From positions 2,685,501 to 2,749,500 of the forward strand of contig NZ_CP044011.1 in the NCBI RefSeq assembly GCF_016864555.1: a DNA stretch of 64,000 nt. Reading direction: 5' to 3'. The notes below the pieces were generated by a model that saw only the letters and a program-made list of their open reading frames with translations, was not told the DNA's origin and did no database searches. The translations under genes and the position numbers were made by a program. Positions within the stretch are counted from its first letter, which is position 1; the number at the start of each line of letters is the position of its first letter. This document shows positions 52,655 through 62,269 of this stretch, piece by piece. Source of the stretch: Sinorhizobium sp. BG8. Its GTDB lineage: Bacteria; Pseudomonadota; Alphaproteobacteria; Rhizobiales; Rhizobiaceae.

Positions 52655-54283
52655 ATGAACATTCGGGATGGAGAGACACCTAGGAAACAATCGCTGAACA
52701 TCAACCGGCGCGACCTGCTGCTTGGCGGAACCGTGTTGGCTGCCGCCGCAACAGCGGCTGGAGGCACTGCAGTCGGCACTGCACTTGCCCAGGAAACGGG
52801 CGCTGCCGCAAGCATCAAGCCCAACATCCTTGTCATCTGGGGAGATGACATCGGTATCTGGAACATCAGCCACAACAATCGCGGCATGATGGGATACATG
52901 ACCCCGAACATCGACCGGATTGCTGATGAAGGCCTGTCCTTCACCGATTACTATGGCCAGCAAAGCTGCACCGCGGGCCGGGCAGCATTCATCGGTGGCA
53001 ACGTCCCGGTTCGCACCGGCATGACGAAAGTCGGTCTTCCAGGCGCCAAGGAAGGCTGGCAGGCGAGCGACGTGACAATGGCCACGATCCTCAAGAGCCA
53101 GGGCTATGCCACAGGTCAGTTCGGCAAAAACCATCAGGGCGACCGTGACGAACACCTTCCGACCAATCACGGCTTCGATGAGTTTTTCGGAAATCTCTAT
53201 CACCTGAATGCCGAGGAGGAACCCGAGAACAGGGACTATCCGAAGAACCCGGAGTTTCGAAAGAATTTCGGTCCGCGCGGCGTCATCAAGGCGAGTGCCG
53301 ACGGAAAAGTCGAAGATACCGGTCCGCTGACAAGGAAGCGGATGGAAACGGTCGACCAGGAGACACTCGATGCGGCGAAGAACTTCATCACGCGCCAGAA
53401 TCAGGCTGGACAGCCGTTCTTCGTGTGGTGGAACGCGACACGCATGCACTTCCGTACCCACGTGAAGGAGGCAAACACCGGCATTTCGGGGCCTGACGGC
53501 GACGAGTATCATGACGGCATGGTCGAGCACGATAGGATGGTGGGCGATCTCTTGAAGCTGCTCGACGAACTCGGCATCGCCGACAACACCGTCGTCATGT
53601 ACTCGACCGACAACGGACCGCACTACAACACCTGGCCCGACGCAGGTACGACACCTTTCAGAAGCGAGAAGAATTCGAACTGGGAGGGTGCCTATCGTGT
53701 TCCGGCCTTCGTGCGCTGGCCCGGTCACTTTCCAGCCGGAAAAACCCTGAACGGGATCGTCGCCCACGAGGACTGGCTGCCGACTTTCGCAGCCATCGCC
53801 GGCGCACCGGATATCAAGGACAAGCTCTTGACCGGCGTCGATCTCAATGGTCGCCACTACCGCAACTACATCGATGGCCACAACCAGCTGGATTACCTGG
53901 AAGGCAAGGCCGACAAGTCGCCACGCAGCGAGTTCTGGTATGTGAACGATGACGGCCAGATCGTTGCGGCGCGCTATGATGCGTGGAAGGTCGTGTTCCT
54001 CGAGAACCGGGGCGAAGCCTTCGGTGTCTGGCGCGAGCCCTTCGTCGAACTGCGCGTGCCACTGCTTTTCAACCTGCGCCGCGACCCGTTCGAAAAAGCG
54101 CAGCATAACGCCAACACCTACAACGACTGGTTCCTGGAACGCGTCTTCGTCATCGTTCCGATCCAGGGCATGGCGGCACAGTTCCTGCAAACGATGAAGG
54201 ACTATCCGCCAAGCCAATCGCCCGGATCGTTCAACCTCAGCAAGATCGAAGCGAGCTTGCGGGGAGCAGGCGGAGGTGACTGA
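52655..54283 (+). CDS. Tat-exported arylsulfatase
   Basis: A 542-residue sulfatase that would cleave sulfate esters in the periplasm. A twin-arginine signal (NINRRDLLLGG, Arg 18-19) ends at about ALAQ (46). The formylglycine-generating motif is SCTAGRAAF (Cys 105), of the Cys type with CxxxR and needing FGE outside this window. Metal Asp are in WGDDIG (64-65) and STDNGPH. The start ATG 52655 has GGAGGGAG upstream; a start 46 codons earlier is excluded because it would precede the Tat signal. Confidence 0.93.
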   Translation: MNIRDGETPRKQSLNINRRDLLLGGTVLAAAATAAGGTAVGTALAQETGAAASIKPNILVIWGDDIGIWNISHNNRGMMGYMTPNIDRIADEGLSFTDYYGQQSCTAGRAAFIGGNVPVRTGMTKVGLPGAKEGWQASDVTMATILKSQGYATGQFGKNHQGDRDEHLPTNHGFDEFFGNLYHLNAEEEPENRDYPKNPEFRKNFGPRGVIKASADGKVEDTGPLTRKRMETVDQETLDAAKNFITRQNQAGQPFFVWWNATRMHFRTHVKEANTGISGPDGDEYHDGMVEHDRMVGDLLKLLDELGIADNTVVMYSTDNGPHYNTWPDAGTTPFRSEKNSNWEGAYRVPAFVRWPGHFPAGKTLNGIVAHEDWLPTFAAIAGAPDIKDKLLTGVDLNGRHYRNYIDGHNQLDYLEGKADKSPRSEFWYVNDDGQIVAARYDAWKVVFLENRGEAFGVWREPFVELRVPLLFNLRRDPFEKAQHNANTYNDWFLERVFVIVPIQGMAAQFLQTMKDYPPSQSPGSFNLSKIEASLRGAGGGD

Positions 54284-54503
54284 CCTCACGTTCTCCTCGT
54301 CCGGCCCTCCGGGGCCGGACGTCCGTTCTCGGCCAACCTGGCCTGGCGATTCCTATCTCATTGACATCAGGGTCGTGATCAGCCCGGCCCAGCCAGGCTT
54401 CACGATCGAGCAATATCGCTCGCTGCCATTCTTTCGGGACCTGTCGAAATGGGCGGACCAGGTGGCCGAAGCCTTGAGGCTGGCGGGAATGCCCGAGCGC
54501 TGA
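54276..54503 (+). CDS. Doubtful 75-residue protein
   Basis: A GTG at 54276 overlaps the sulfatase stop and opens a 75-codon frame (SYLIDIRVVISPAQPGFTIEQYRSLPFFRDLSKWADQVAEALRLAG). The middle is protein-like, but the first 25 codons cross a terminator-like hairpin (54299-54320). It may be the tail of an old gene. The stretch 54504-54649 has no gene I can identify. Confidence 0.22.
   Translation: MTDLTFSSSGPPGPDVRSRPTWPGDSYLIDIRVVISPAQPGFTIEQYRSLPFFRDLSKWADQVAEALRLAGMPER
54299..54320 (+). terminator. Hairpin after arylsulfatase
   Basis: A perfect 9-bp GC stem (GTCCGGCCC / GGGCCGGAC) with a TCCG loop lies 16 bp after the sulfatase stop. No T-run follows, so termination strength is uncertain. 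Confidence 0.5.
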
Positions 54504-54649
54504 TCAAGCGCAACATCGGCAGGCCGGTTCTTGCGCCGAAGAGCACTCTCCGTCGCGGCGGAATCAGCCATTCGAAACCGGTCGATTCCGGCCCGCTGAC
54601 CGGAAAACCTCGAGCGGTCGCTTGTGATCGATTGCGAACGCAATCGGCT

Positions 54650-55168
54650 TTAACCGCAGCATTTTGTGGTGGACGCAGGATCGCAACAGGACGACGACCT
54701 GGTTTGCTCTTCCGGCAAGCGGTCACGCGGTTTGCAGGTCGCAGGCCGCGGAACCAATTCAACATGCACGGTCCCGCTGCGAACGATCGGGGCAGTCGCG
54801 CAATAGAGCTGCATCGGGCGCTCGCCGTCGCTGACCTCAAAGGTCAATCGGGCCGATCCATCGAGCTTCACGTGCTCGGACACTTTGCCGATGATGGAGC
54901 AAAATTTCCCCGCGGGCATGTGAGTGCGGTCGCTTTCCTGGATATCCCACAGCTGCACGAAGATTTCGAACCAGGCTTCAGGATTGGCCCCGCAGTCGAG
55001 CGCCGAGAATTGCCCGGCCTTCACCTCGGTGACGTGGTAGCCGGATTTGATCGGGCGTCCATCGTAGTGAAACACCAAAGGCAAATCCGTTGCCTCGCTC
55101 AATCCATCCAACAATTCACCGAGAGTCAGGTCGCTGGTCCGGACAGGGGGCTTGTCGTGAACATTCAT
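54650..55168 (-). CDS. DUF6428-type protein divergent from arsR
   Basis: A 172-residue protein (TLGELLDGLSEATDLPLVFHYDGRPIKSGYHVTEVKAGQFSALDCG) of a family often beside ars genes, named DUF6428 from memory. The C-terminal 25 residues have several Cys (SSSCCDPASTTKCCG), which could bind arsenite or another soft metal. It is transcribed away from arsR and shares its operator region. Function is unknown. Confidence 0.78.
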   Translation of the reverse strand: MNVHDKPPVRTSDLTLGELLDGLSEATDLPLVFHYDGRPIKSGYHVTEVKAGQFSALDCGANPEAWFEIFVQLWDIQESDRTHMPAGKFCSIIGKVSEHVKLDGSARLTFEVSDGERPMQLYCATAPIVRSGTVHVELVPRPATCKPRDRLPEEQTRSSSCCDPASTTKCCG

Positions 55169-55176
55169 CTGCGTTA

Positions 55177-55216
55177 ATCCATATTTCAACGTTTCAAGGA
55201 TTGTTGAAATATGGAT
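55177..55216. promoter_or_regulatory. Perfect palindromic ArsR-type operator
   Basis: ATCCATATTTCAAC (55177-55190) and GTTGAAATATGGAT (55203-55216) form a perfect 14-bp inverted repeat with 12 bp between. It sits between the divergent DUF6428 and arsR genes. The right arm overlaps the arsR ATG at 55211, so ArsR binding would block both promoters. Confidence 0.85.
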
Positions 55217-55564
55217 GAACGTCAAGCCCTCGACGCATTCGGTGCGCTCTCCCAGGAAACACGTTTGCAGATTATCCGCATGCTCGTCGTGGCAGGACCG
55301 GAGGGCATGGCGGCAGGGTCGATTGCCCAACAGCTTGAAGTCTCCGCCTCGAACGTCTCGTTCCATCTCAAGGAACTGGATCGTGCAGGCCTTGTCAGCC
55401 AGCAGCGCGACGCGCGCTCGATCATCTATACGGCCAACTATGAAGCGCTGAGCGGTCTGGTCCGCTTCCTCATGGAGGATTGCTGCTCTGGTCATCCCGA
55501 CGTTTGCCTGCCAGCCACTGCGGCAGCAGCGTGTTGCCCGCCCTTGAAGGACAATGTGCGGTGA
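55211..55564 (+). CDS. arsR: ArsR/SmtB-family arsenic-responsive repressor
   Basis: A 117-residue winged-helix repressor. The helix-turn-helix is GSIAQQLEVSASNVSFHLKELDRAGLV. The classic N-terminal ELCVCDL arsenite site is absent. Instead the C-terminus has two Cys pairs (EDCCSGHPDVC and AACCPP), as in rhizobial ArsR with C-terminal Cys ligands. AAGGA lies 10 nt before ATG 55211. It overlaps the next gene (GTGA). Confidence 0.92.
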   Translation: MDERQALDAFGALSQETRLQIIRMLVVAGPEGMAAGSIAQQLEVSASNVSFHLKELDRAGLVSQQRDARSIIYTANYEALSGLVRFLMEDCCSGHPDVCLPATAAAACCPPLKDNVR

Positions 55565-56280
55565 CGGAACCGATGGCCATAAACGATTTTCCGATCTCGC
55601 GCCGGCTCGTGTCGGAGGCCCTCGGGACGGGACTTTTGGTCGCTACCGTGGTCGGTTCGGGCATCATGGCGGACAAGCTGACTACCGACGTGGCTCTCGC
55701 GCTGCTTGGCAATACGCTTGCGACGGGTGCAATGCTCGTCGTCTTGATATCAGTGCTGGGGCCAATATCAGGTGCCCATTTCAACCCGGTCGTTTCCCTG
55801 GTCTTCTTCATGCGTCGGGAACTCGGCGCAACGCGGGCTCTTGCTTATATGCTTGTGCAGGTTCTCGGCGGCATCGCCGGGACACTGCTTGCCCACGCGA
55901 TGTTCGAGCTGCCATTGCTGCAAATTTCGACGATGAGCCGCACCGGTACGGCGCAATGGCTGGCTGAGGCGACCGCCACCTTTGGCCTCGTCTTTGTGAT
56001 CCTTGCCGGGCTGCGGTTCCGCGCCGAGACTGTCGCCTGGCTGGTCGGTCTCTACATCGCCGCCGCCTACTGGTTCACCGCCTCCACCTCGTTCGCCAAC
56101 CCGGCCGTGGCAATCGCCCGTTCGCTGACCAACACCTTTTCCGGCATCCGTCCGGTCGATCTCCCGGGCTTCGTTGCCGGGGAAGTCCTTGGCGCATTGC
56201 TGGCGTTCGCACTGGTGCGATGGCTTCTGCTCGAGCCTCGCACCGCCCAGTCTCCATCCGGACAGGAGTTTGCCCCATGA
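55561..56280 (+). CDS. aqpS: Aquaglyceroporin of the arsenic operon (AqpS type)
   Basis: A 239-residue MIP channel with six membrane segments and the two half-helix motifs SGAHFNPVVSL and SFANPAVAI. In Sinorhizobium meliloti the arsR-aqpS-arsC order is established: the channel lets arsenite made by ArsC leave the cell by its gradient. The start GTG 55561 overlaps the arsR stop; ATG 55573 is an alternative. The stop overlaps the arsC start. Confidence 0.9.
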   Translation: MTEPMAINDFPISRRLVSEALGTGLLVATVVGSGIMADKLTTDVALALLGNTLATGAMLVVLISVLGPISGAHFNPVVSLVFFMRRELGATRALAYMLVQVLGGIAGTLLAHAMFELPLLQISTMSRTGTAQWLAEATATFGLVFVILAGLRFRAETVAWLVGLYIAAAYWFTASTSFANPAVAIARSLTNTFSGIRPVDLPGFVAGEVLGALLAFALVRWLLLEPRTAQSPSGQEFAP

Positions 56281-56705
56281 CCATGGACGTCACGATCTAT
56301 CACAATCCGGACTGCGGCACCTCACGCAATGCCTTGGCGATGATCCGGAACGCCGGCATCGAGCCGACCGTAGTCGAATATCTCAAGGCTCCGCCAAGCC
56401 GCGAACAACTCGCAAGGATGATTGCCGATGCAGGTCTGACCGTCCGCCAGGCCATCCGTGAGAAGGGTACGCCCTACGTCGAGCTTGGTCTCGATAACCC
56501 CGCCCTCACTGACGATGAGTTGCTCGATGCGATGGTGAGGGATCCGATCCTGATCAACCGCCCGTTCGTCATCAGCTCCCTGGGCACGCGCCTCGCACGG
56601 CCTTCGGAGATGGTCCTGGACATCCTGCCTGATGCGCCGAAAGGTCCCTTCACGAAGGAGGACGGCGAACAGGTTCTGGACGCCGGAGGTAAGCGCCTTA
56701 TCTGA
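56277..56705 (+). CDS. arsC: Arsenate reductase, glutaredoxin type
   Basis: A 142-residue cytoplasmic enzyme that reduces arsenate to arsenite. The catalytic Cys is in HNPDCGTSRNAL (Cys 13). The anion-binding Arg residues are in the ILINRPFV and LGTRLARPSE blocks. It starts within the aqpS stop (ATGA). The operon ends here: arsH, found next in S. meliloti, is absent. Confidence 0.94.
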   Translation: MTMDVTIYHNPDCGTSRNALAMIRNAGIEPTVVEYLKAPPSREQLARMIADAGLTVRQAIREKGTPYVELGLDNPALTDDELLDAMVRDPILINRPFVISSLGTRLARPSEMVLDILPDAPKGPFTKEDGEQVLDAGGKRLI

Positions 56706-56946
56706 AGACATGCATCTTTGATCTCAGCAACTGAGCCCATCGCCGGTTCCGGCAGCCGATCACACATCTTGAACCAACCGCGCGTGGCCTGTTGCGGTCA
56801 TTCGATAATCCCAAGATTGCAGCGCCGATCTCGTCAACTTCAGCAGGAAAGTGTATTTTCAGGCGCGTTCCTGTTGATGCACAGCGTTCCAGGAACCTGC
56901 ATGCACAGCCGTATTCGTCCCGATATCTTCAGTGGAGGGAATAGAG

Positions 56947-58575
56947 ATGGCATCGATAGCACGCACCCTTGCAGTCGCAACCATGGTCTCGGCAACCGCC
57001 GCTGCATTTGGCGGGTACGAGGCCGCCGCTGAAACGGAAGCCCTGAGACCACCAGCCATCCTCACGCCCGACACGGTGGACACCCGGATCGGAAAGCTCG
57101 AGTTCAATGATGGCGCACCGAGCAGCGAGACGCTTCAGAGGGTCTACGACAATCTCGATTTCTCCCACGCATTCGAAGCGTTCATGAACACGATGCAAGG
57201 GGTCAGCATCGCAGCGCTGGACAAGGGCCTTCAGAGCATCGGAGTGAAACACAATGAAGTTCTGATCTACTCCAAGCTCATGGACGCCAGTTCGCTGTTC
57301 CTGACCGCCAACGCCGACACCATCTACTTTTTCGGCGTCCTCGATCTGAGCAAGGGCCCGATGGTGCTGGAAGTGCCGCCCAGGGTGCTCGGCGCCATTG
57401 ATGACTATTGGTTTCGCTGGGTGACGGATTTCGGCGCTCCAGGGCCTGACCGCGGGGAGGGCGGCAAATATGTCATCGTGCCTCCGGGCTATGAAGGTCA
57501 GTTGCCGGAGGGAGGATTCTACGTTGCCCGTTCCAGAACGAACAAGGTTCTGTGGTTTGGCCGCGCTTTCATGGAGAAGAGCGATCCCGCTCCCGTGGCG
57601 GCTGCCATCAAGACGCAAACCAAGGTCTTTCCCTATCAGGTCGGGGGCGTGGGAACGAGCGTCGCGTCGTTCCTGACGGGCAAGGCCAGGATGGGCAAGA
57701 TTGCCGAACCGCCCGCGACCGTTTTCCATGAGGGCACCGGCGTGCCCGTCAATACGGTGCCTCCGAGCGACTATAGCTACTACGAGATGCTGAACGAGAT
57801 CGTGCAAAACGAGCCAGCAACGTCTCTCGATCCGGAGCAGGCGGGATCACTGGCCGCGATCGGCATCGTCAAGGGCAAGCCGTTTGCACCGGACGAGCGC
57901 ATGAAGAAGATACTCGAAGAGGCGGCGGCTCTGGGGAACGCATCGTCGCGGAGCCTCTTCATGGCTCCGCGCGATGAGAGCTGGTTCTACTATCCCAATT
58001 CGTCATGGTCGAACCTGCTCTTCCAGACGGGCTATCAGTTCGAAACCCCGATCCCCGAAATCACCACGAGTGGTGTGAAGCCCTATCCGAGCACCGGATA
58101 TCGCACTCTCGATGGGCGAACCTATTTCTTCTATGGGATCACCGGCATCACGCCGGGAATGGCGATGCGACTGCCGGGGCTTGGGTCCCAATACCTCCTG
58201 ACGATGGCGGATTCGAACAAGGAGTTTTTTGACGGAGGCAAGACCTACAAGGTGGTGCTGCCGAAGGGAATTCCGGAGGCGAACTTCTGGTCGTTCACGC
58301 TGTACGACAACCAGACGCGGTCCATGCTCGACACGCCCCAGCGTTATCCCCGCGCGGGCAGCCAGAGCTTCCCGTCACCTGCCGCTAAAGCCGGCGCCGA
58401 TGGTGTCACCACCATCTATTTCGGGCCTTCCCAGCCGAAAGGGATTGCACGCGGAAACTGGATACAGACGATGCCCGGTAAGGGGTACTTCGTGATCTTA
58501 CGTCTCTACAGCCCGCTGGAACCTTTCTTCACCAGGGAGTGGCGACCGAGCGAAGTCGAACTCGTCAGGCAATAG
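56947..58575 (+). CDS. Exported DUF1254/DUF1214 protein
   Basis: A 542-residue protein with an N-terminal signal peptide (about 1-27). A DUF1254 domain follows (FMNTMQGVSIAALDKGLQSIGVKHNEVLIYSKLMDASSLFLTANADTIYF), then a C-terminal DUF1214 domain (GIPEANFWSFTLYDNQTRSML, GNWIQTMPGKGYFVILRLYSPLEPFF). The family is periplasmic and widespread in environmental proteobacteria, with no proven function. AGTGGAGGGA precedes ATG 56947. Confidence 0.88.
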   Translation: MASIARTLAVATMVSATAAAFGGYEAAAETEALRPPAILTPDTVDTRIGKLEFNDGAPSSETLQRVYDNLDFSHAFEAFMNTMQGVSIAALDKGLQSIGVKHNEVLIYSKLMDASSLFLTANADTIYFFGVLDLSKGPMVLEVPPRVLGAIDDYWFRWVTDFGAPGPDRGEGGKYVIVPPGYEGQLPEGGFYVARSRTNKVLWFGRAFMEKSDPAPVAAAIKTQTKVFPYQVGGVGTSVASFLTGKARMGKIAEPPATVFHEGTGVPVNTVPPSDYSYYEMLNEIVQNEPATSLDPEQAGSLAAIGIVKGKPFAPDERMKKILEEAAALGNASSRSLFMAPRDESWFYYPNSSWSNLLFQTGYQFETPIPEITTSGVKPYPSTGYRTLDGRTYFFYGITGITPGMAMRLPGLGSQYLLTMADSNKEFFDGGKTYKVVLPKGIPEANFWSFTLYDNQTRSMLDTPQRYPRAGSQSFPSPAAKAGADGVTTIYFGPSQPKGIARGNWIQTMPGKGYFVILRLYSPLEPFFTREWRPSEVELVRQ

Positions 58576-58860
58576 AGCTTCGTCGAGTGCAGGAGTTCTC
58601 AACGCCCTTTACGTGCATCCGACCGTCCCTCTTTCACCAACTCCGCGGTGGCGACTGTCCGTTCGTCACCGGCCAATTGGGCCCGCGCCGGCACGTTCTT
58701 CGGAGATGCTTCCGGAAATCCTAAAGCCGTAGGGGCGAGCAACCGGCGCGAGTAAAGACTGCTTCAGGCCCGAAGCAGGCGAACCGAAACATCCCGACGC
58801 GCAAGGGCGTTGACGGCATTAGGCCCCGGCACTATTCGATCCATCGGCAAGGGGCGCACC

Positions 58861-60069
58861 GTGACATCATACTCCGCACTATCATCGACTGCACGAACAG
58901 CCATTCCTCGCACGGTATGGATGCTCGGTCTCGTCAGTCTCTTGATGGATGTTTCGTCAGAGATGGTGCAGACGCTTCTGCCATTCTATCTTGTTTCCGG
59001 CCTTGGTGCCTCGGCCCTCGCGGTCGGCATAATAGAAGGATTGTCGGTTGCCATCGCGACAACCACCAAGCTCTTCGCGGGGGTGATTGCGGACTGGACC
59101 CACAATCGTAAAATGCTCGCTGTGTTCGGCTATGGTCTTGGCGCGATTTCAAAATTCCTTTTTCCTATTGCCTCGTCGGTAGATTGGATCGTCGCGGCAA
59201 AGGCCATTGACCGTGTCGGCAAGGGACTCCGCGGAACCCCGCGTGATGCCCTCATCGCCGATGTGACGCCCCCAGATATCAGGGGCGCTGCATTTGGGCT
59301 TCGGAAATCGCTGGATACGGTGGGAGGGTTTGCAGGGCCGCTCGCTGCAATCGCGTTGATGCTTGCGTTGAACAACGATGTGAGCGTGATCTTCTGGATC
59401 GCGACTATTCCTGCCCTCCTCTCCGTCATTGTCCTGGTCTGTGGAGTGTCAGAGCCGAAGCGGCCACCTCGCGAGAGCGGTCCTGCGCTTCGCGTACGGG
59501 ACATCATCAAGCTGAATAGCTGGACATGGATTGTAATCGGTGCGGCGTGTGCGCTCACCTTTGTTCGCTTCAGTGAAGCGTTCCTGCTTCTGAAGTCACA
59601 AGACTCGGGTTTCCAACCCGCGTGGGTGCCAATCACAATGGTGATTATGCATGCCGTGTATGGACTGACCGCTTACCCGGCAGGGCGGTTGTCGGATACG
59701 ATCGGCCGAACCGGTCTTCTTGCCGCAAGCGTTGGCATTCTTGTTCTCGCCTATGCGGTTCTGGCATATGCTAACTCAATCAGTATCTTCCTGCTCGGCA
59801 CTATCCTGTGGGGTCTTCACATGGGCCTGTCGCAAGGCTTGCTTGCGACGCTCATTTCAGAGGCCGCGCCGCAGCATCTGAAAGGTACAGCATTCGGCGT
59901 TTTCAACCTGATGACCGGTGTAGTGGTGTTGATCGGTAACATCATCGCCGGCTTGTTGTGGGACCGCTATGGCTCATTCGCTACATTTGCGGCGGGCGCA
60001 AGCCTCTCGTTACTAGCGCTGCCCGTGCTGATCGCTGTTTCACGATATCCCGCCAAATTGGATCGTTGA
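58861..60069 (+). CDS. MFS exporter, possibly arsenic related
   Basis: A 402-residue major facilitator with twelve membrane segments. The opening SLLMDVSSEMVQTLLPFYLVSGLGASALAVGIIEGL and AIDRVGKGLRGTPRDALIADVTP are recognisable. The GTG 58861 has AAGGGG 6 nt upstream. Proximity to arsRC and the ArsK-like type (an MFS exporter of trivalent arsenicals in Agrobacterium) makes such a role possible, but I cannot tell it from other drug exporters. The 285 bp upstream holds no gene; one short frame (NWARAGTFFGDASGNPKAVG) looks like debris. Confidence 0.82.
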   Translation: MTSYSALSSTARTAIPRTVWMLGLVSLLMDVSSEMVQTLLPFYLVSGLGASALAVGIIEGLSVAIATTTKLFAGVIADWTHNRKMLAVFGYGLGAISKFLFPIASSVDWIVAAKAIDRVGKGLRGTPRDALIADVTPPDIRGAAFGLRKSLDTVGGFAGPLAAIALMLALNNDVSVIFWIATIPALLSVIVLVCGVSEPKRPPRESGPALRVRDIIKLNSWTWIVIGAACALTFVRFSEAFLLLKSQDSGFQPAWVPITMVIMHAVYGLTAYPAGRLSDTIGRTGLLAASVGILVLAYAVLAYANSISIFLLGTILWGLHMGLSQGLLATLISEAAPQHLKGTAFGVFNLMTGVVVLIGNIIAGLLWDRYGSFATFAAGASLSLLALPVLIAVSRYPAKLDR

Positions 60070-60210
60070 TTTTAAGTGACAAAGGCCATCCGCCCTCAAA
60101 CAGGTGCCACAGGGTTGAATCTTGTCCTTCAAGTTTACGCTAGCGGCGCGAAGCCGACGTCCTGATCGCGAAGCCCGCAATCGACTGCGCAAATTGCCCG
60201 CGCGCCTGAC

Positions 60211-61101
60211 CTAACTCGCCAGGGCGAGCCCGCCGTAGCGGGTGACTTCGTTCTTGATTTCGGTGACGAGGGTGTCGAGCGCAGGGTTCCTCGCCTTTCT
60301 GGCGCGGCGCACGACGTAGGCCAGGGCAGGAGGCGCGGGAAGCCCGTGGGCAACGATCTGCATCTGCGAATTGAGGTGGCGCTGGCTGAGGAGCGCTACC
60401 CCCATGGCAGAGGTAACCGCGGAGACTATCCCCGCGGCGCTTGCACATTCGAATACGGTTTCCAGGACCACGCCGCCGTCTTGCCCTATGTCCAGGGCCC
60501 ATTTGCGGTAGAAGCACTCGTCGTCGAAAGACAGAAACGGGATCGGGCCGTGCTCCGACAATGACAGCTCCGCATGCTTGACCCAATGAAGCTGCTCGCG
60601 GAAGAGAACGGCATCCGTCGGGCGGACCTCATGGGCGAAAACCTGCACGATGGCAGCGTCCAGCTCTCCCTTTTCCAGCATCTCCCGCAGAATCAGGCTC
60701 ATGCGCACTTTCGTCCGGACCGAGACCTGAGGGTGCAGACGGCGGAAGCGTCCCAATATGCGGGCGAGGTCTGTGCAGGCCGTGTCCTCGGTGAGCCCGA
60801 GGGCGATGCGTCCCGAAAGCGAGGTCTTGGACAGGCTCGAGAGCGCCTCGTCGTGGAGGCCGAGGATACGTCCCGCATAGTCCAGCAACTCCTCTCCGGC
60901 GGCCGTGAACGTCGGTCCGGCCGATTTGCGGCCGAGCAGTTCGCAATCGAGGCTCGTTTCCAGCCGCCGGATCTTGTGGCTGACGGCGGATTGCGACAGG
61001 CCCAGCGCCTCGGCGGCACGCGTGACCCCGCCATGATGGCGCACTGCGCACAGCGCCCTGAGGGCATCGATATCCAGGCGTCGGCTGTTGAACTTGGTCA
61101 T
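60211..61101 (-). CDS. LysR-family regulator
   Basis: A 296-residue LysR regulator. The helix-turn-helix is HHGGVTRAAEALGLSQSAVSHKIRRLE. The effector domain has GRIALGLTEDTACTDLARILGRFRRLHPQV and a typical C-terminus. It is divergent from the DMT exporter at 61271, with a 169-bp shared region that contains T-N11-A candidates. It likely controls that exporter. Confidence 0.89.
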   Translation of the reverse strand: MTKFNSRRLDIDALRALCAVRHHGGVTRAAEALGLSQSAVSHKIRRLETSLDCELLGRKSAGPTFTAAGEELLDYAGRILGLHDEALSSLSKTSLSGRIALGLTEDTACTDLARILGRFRRLHPQVSVRTKVRMSLILREMLEKGELDAAIVQVFAHEVRPTDAVLFREQLHWVKHAELSLSEHGPIPFLSFDDECFYRKWALDIGQDGGVVLETVFECASAAGIVSAVTSAMGVALLSQRHLNSQMQIVAHGLPAPPALAYVVRRARKARNPALDTLVTEIKNEVTRYGGLALAS

Positions 61102-61270
61102 TTCTCATGTTCCGGCACGATCTGGCCAACATGGTGCAGATCTTCGGCCGTCTACACAAGTTTCCATTAAAGTTTTGACCTGTTTGTCATCGCGCCATCG
61201 AAATTTGTCATGTGCGTCGGCATGAGCAGTCGCGTATCAGCGGGTGACAAGACCGACATCCGGGATCCTC

Positions 61271-62167
61271 ATGACCAACCAATCTGCAGTCCACGCCGCA
61301 CCCGCCAAGCATCGCTTCCTTTGGCCCCTGATGGCCTCCCTGCTGGTGATTGGCTGGAGCTCCGGCTTCGTCGGTATTCGCTATGCGAGCGAGGAGGCGA
61401 GCGTGGTGCTCGTCCTGTTCTGGCGCACGCTTCTTTCTGGGCTGATCCTGCTGCCCTTTGCGCTGGCGATAGGCCCGCGGCTGCGGCTGCGCGCGGTGCG
61501 GGACCAGATGCTTTTCGGCGTGATGTCGGTATTCCTGTATCTCGGTGGCTTTGCGCTGGCGATCGAACAGCGGGTACCGACCGGGCTCGTTGCCCTGATC
61601 TCCGACCTTCTTCCGCTGGCGATTGCGGCCTTGTCCCAACCGGTTCTCGGCGAGCGGTTGAACGCGCGGCAATGGACCGGCACGGCCATCGCGGTGGCAG
61701 GCGTACTGATCGTTTCGTTCGATAGCCTGAGCATCGGCAGTGCTCCGGTCTGGGCCTATGGTCTGACCGTAGGCTCGATGCTTGTCTTCGCGGTCGCCTC
61801 CGTTCTGCTCAGGCGGAGCCGGGCGACGCAGATGCCCGTGCATCAGAGCCTTTGCATCCATACGCTTACGGGCTCGGTACTGTTTGGTCTCTGTGCCCTG
61901 ATGCAGGGCAATGTGGCCCCGCCGATGACCGAGAATTTCGCGATCGGCATGCTGTGGCTGGTGCTGATCGCAACATTCGCCGCGTATTCGATCTATTACA
62001 CCAGCCTGCGCCTGTTTCCGGTGGCGCAGGTCAGCGCCGCCATCTACCTCAGCCCGCCGGTCACCATGCTGTGGGCCTGGGCACTTTTCTCCGAACCCTT
62101 GACCACGGCAATGTTTGTCGGATTGGCGGTGACGATGGTGGGCGTCTGGATGACCACCCGAGGCTGA
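61271..62167 (+). CDS. DMT/EamA-family exporter
   Basis: A 298-residue exporter with ten membrane segments and two EamA repeats (WSSGFVGIRYASEEASVVLVLFWR, RVPTGLVALISDLLPLAIAAL, RLFPVAQVSAAIYLSPPVTMLWAWALF). The substrate may be an amino acid or metabolite, as for RhtA-like proteins. ATG 61271 is chosen over a GTG 27 bp upstream. It is divergent from the LysR gene. Confidence 0.9.
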   Translation: MTNQSAVHAAPAKHRFLWPLMASLLVIGWSSGFVGIRYASEEASVVLVLFWRTLLSGLILLPFALAIGPRLRLRAVRDQMLFGVMSVFLYLGGFALAIEQRVPTGLVALISDLLPLAIAALSQPVLGERLNARQWTGTAIAVAGVLIVSFDSLSIGSAPVWAYGLTVGSMLVFAVASVLLRRSRATQMPVHQSLCIHTLTGSVLFGLCALMQGNVAPPMTENFAIGMLWLVLIATFAAYSIYYTSLRLFPVAQVSAAIYLSPPVTMLWAWALFSEPLTTAMFVGLAVTMVGVWMTTRG

Positions 62168-62269
62168 TCGGCTGCGGCGTGCCCCAGGCTTCGAACATCC
62201 TCTCCCTCTGCATTGCGGGCGAGGGCGCACTTCTGCCCTTGGCTCATAGCGAGGCGGACCGGGACCAAG

